From Actinomycetes bacterium (GTDB lineage Bacteria > Actinomycetota > Actinomycetes > Streptosporangiales > Streptosporangiaceae), in the NCBI GenBank assembly GCA_023425615.1, contig JAFACJ010000386.1:1-6161 (forward strand): a DNA stretch of 6,161 bases, written 5' to 3'. Made by a program: the position numbers and the translations under genes. The notes beneath the pieces were generated by a model. It had not been told where the DNA came from. It searched no databases and saw only the letters and a program-made list of their open reading frames with translations. How positions within the stretch are numbered: the stretch's first letter is position 1; each line of letters starts with the position of its first letter. Shown in pieces: positions 5,669 through 6,161 of the stretch.

Positions 5669-6161
5669 ATGAGCATCGCGATCGTCACCGGAGGCGCCTC
5701 GGGGATCGGCAGGTCCCTGGCCGCCGCGCTCGCCGGACGCGGCGACACCGTGATCATCGCCGATCTCAACGCCGAGGGCGCCACCGCCACCGCCGAGGAC
5801 CTCAACCGCCGCTTCTCCGGCAAGACCTTCGCCGCCGGCCTCGACGTCACCGACGCCGAGGCCGTCCGCGACCGCTACCAGCAGGTCGCCCGGGACCACG
5901 GACGGCTCGACCTCGTCTTCAACAACGCCGGCATCGCCGTCGCCGGCCTCGCCGAGGAACTCACCCTCGCGCACTGGAACCGCGCCATCGAGATCAACCT
6001 GAAGGGCGTCGTCCACGGCGTCGACGCCGCCTACCGCATCATGCTGGAGCAGGGACACGGCCACATCGTCAACACCGCGTCCCTCGCCGGCCTGTTCCCC
6101 ATGCCGCTCGGCATCCCCTACACCACCACCAAGCACGCGGTCGTCGGGCTCGGCCTCGCCC
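5669..6161 (+). CDS. Classical short-chain dehydrogenase/reductase (SDR), C-terminus cut by window edge
   Basis: The first 164 residues of a Rossmann-fold SDR, normally 250-290 residues long. The cofactor loop is TGGASGIG (7-14). D32 ends the second strand (VIIADLN), which favours NAD(H) over NADP(H). D59 is in GLDVTD, NNAG is at 85-88, and the catalytic tetrad N110 (INLKG), S138 (NTAS), Y151 and K155 (YTTTK) is complete, so an active enzyme oxidising or reducing an alcohol/carbonyl is expected. ATG 5669 starts just before the first beta strand, with a weak GGGG (5659-5662) six bases upstream. It follows the diiron gene by 126 bases with its own -10 box. It might process the oxygenase product, but SDRs are too common for context alone to show this. 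Substrate unknown. Confidence 0.93.
   Translation, partial: MSIAIVTGGASGIGRSLAAALAGRGDTVIIADLNAEGATATAEDLNRRFSGKTFAAGLDVTDAEAVRDRYQQVARDHGRLDLVFNNAGIAVAGLAEELTLAHWNRAIEINLKGVVHGVDAAYRIMLEQGHGHIVNTASLAGLFPMPLGIPYTTTKHAVVGLGLA

Noticed and set aside
5630..6136. Minus-strand open frame opposite the SDR gene
   Set aside because: The plus-strand SDR has a complete catalytic tetrad; the antisense frame is Gly/Val/Asp-rich shadow.

Overview
The window is high-GC DNA (by eye around 70% G+C, with codon third positions almost all G or C). It holds protein families typical of Actinomycetota: a long Fe-S DinG-type helicase, an AlaA/AspC-type aminotransferase very like the mycobacterial one, a TetR regulator, an AurF-like diiron protein and a classical SDR. 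A soil actinomycete, perhaps of the order Streptosporangiales, fits best. The order is a guess from protein similarity remembered without a search.

Layout: (1) 1-2335, minus strand, is a DinG/XPD-type ATP-dependent helicase whose 3' end runs off the left edge. Its conserved core is interrupted by an insert of about 125 residues, which includes seven copies of an 8-9 residue Ser/Gly/Gln repeat. (2) 2336-2584 is a 249-base intergenic stretch with a 67-base tandem duplication and weak stem-loops. (3) 2585-3796, minus strand, is a PLP-dependent alanine-type aminotransferase. (4) 3797-3911 is a 115-base divergent control region with two perfect inverted repeats and promoter-like elements for both flanking genes. 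Both genes look leaderless. (5) 3912-4541, plus strand, is a TetR-family regulator. It is followed after 14 bases, with a good ribosome binding site, by (6) 4556-5542, an AurF-like diiron oxygenase with all expected metal ligands. (7) 5543-5668 is intergenic with a good -10 box. (8) 5669-6161, plus strand, is the N-terminal part of a short-chain dehydrogenase/reductase with a complete catalytic tetrad, cut by the right edge.

How they may work together: the helicase (DNA repair, R-loop or G4 processing) and the aminotransferase (alanine/pyruvate/glutamate metabolism) look like housekeeping genes. The TetR and diiron genes form a compact two-gene operon, probably autoregulated through the inverted repeats overlapping its promoter. 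The SDR downstream has its own promoter but could act on the same substrate class. The most unusual items are the diiron operon of unknown substrate, the paired operators woven into a leaderless promoter, the repeat-filled helicase insert and the 67-base duplication.
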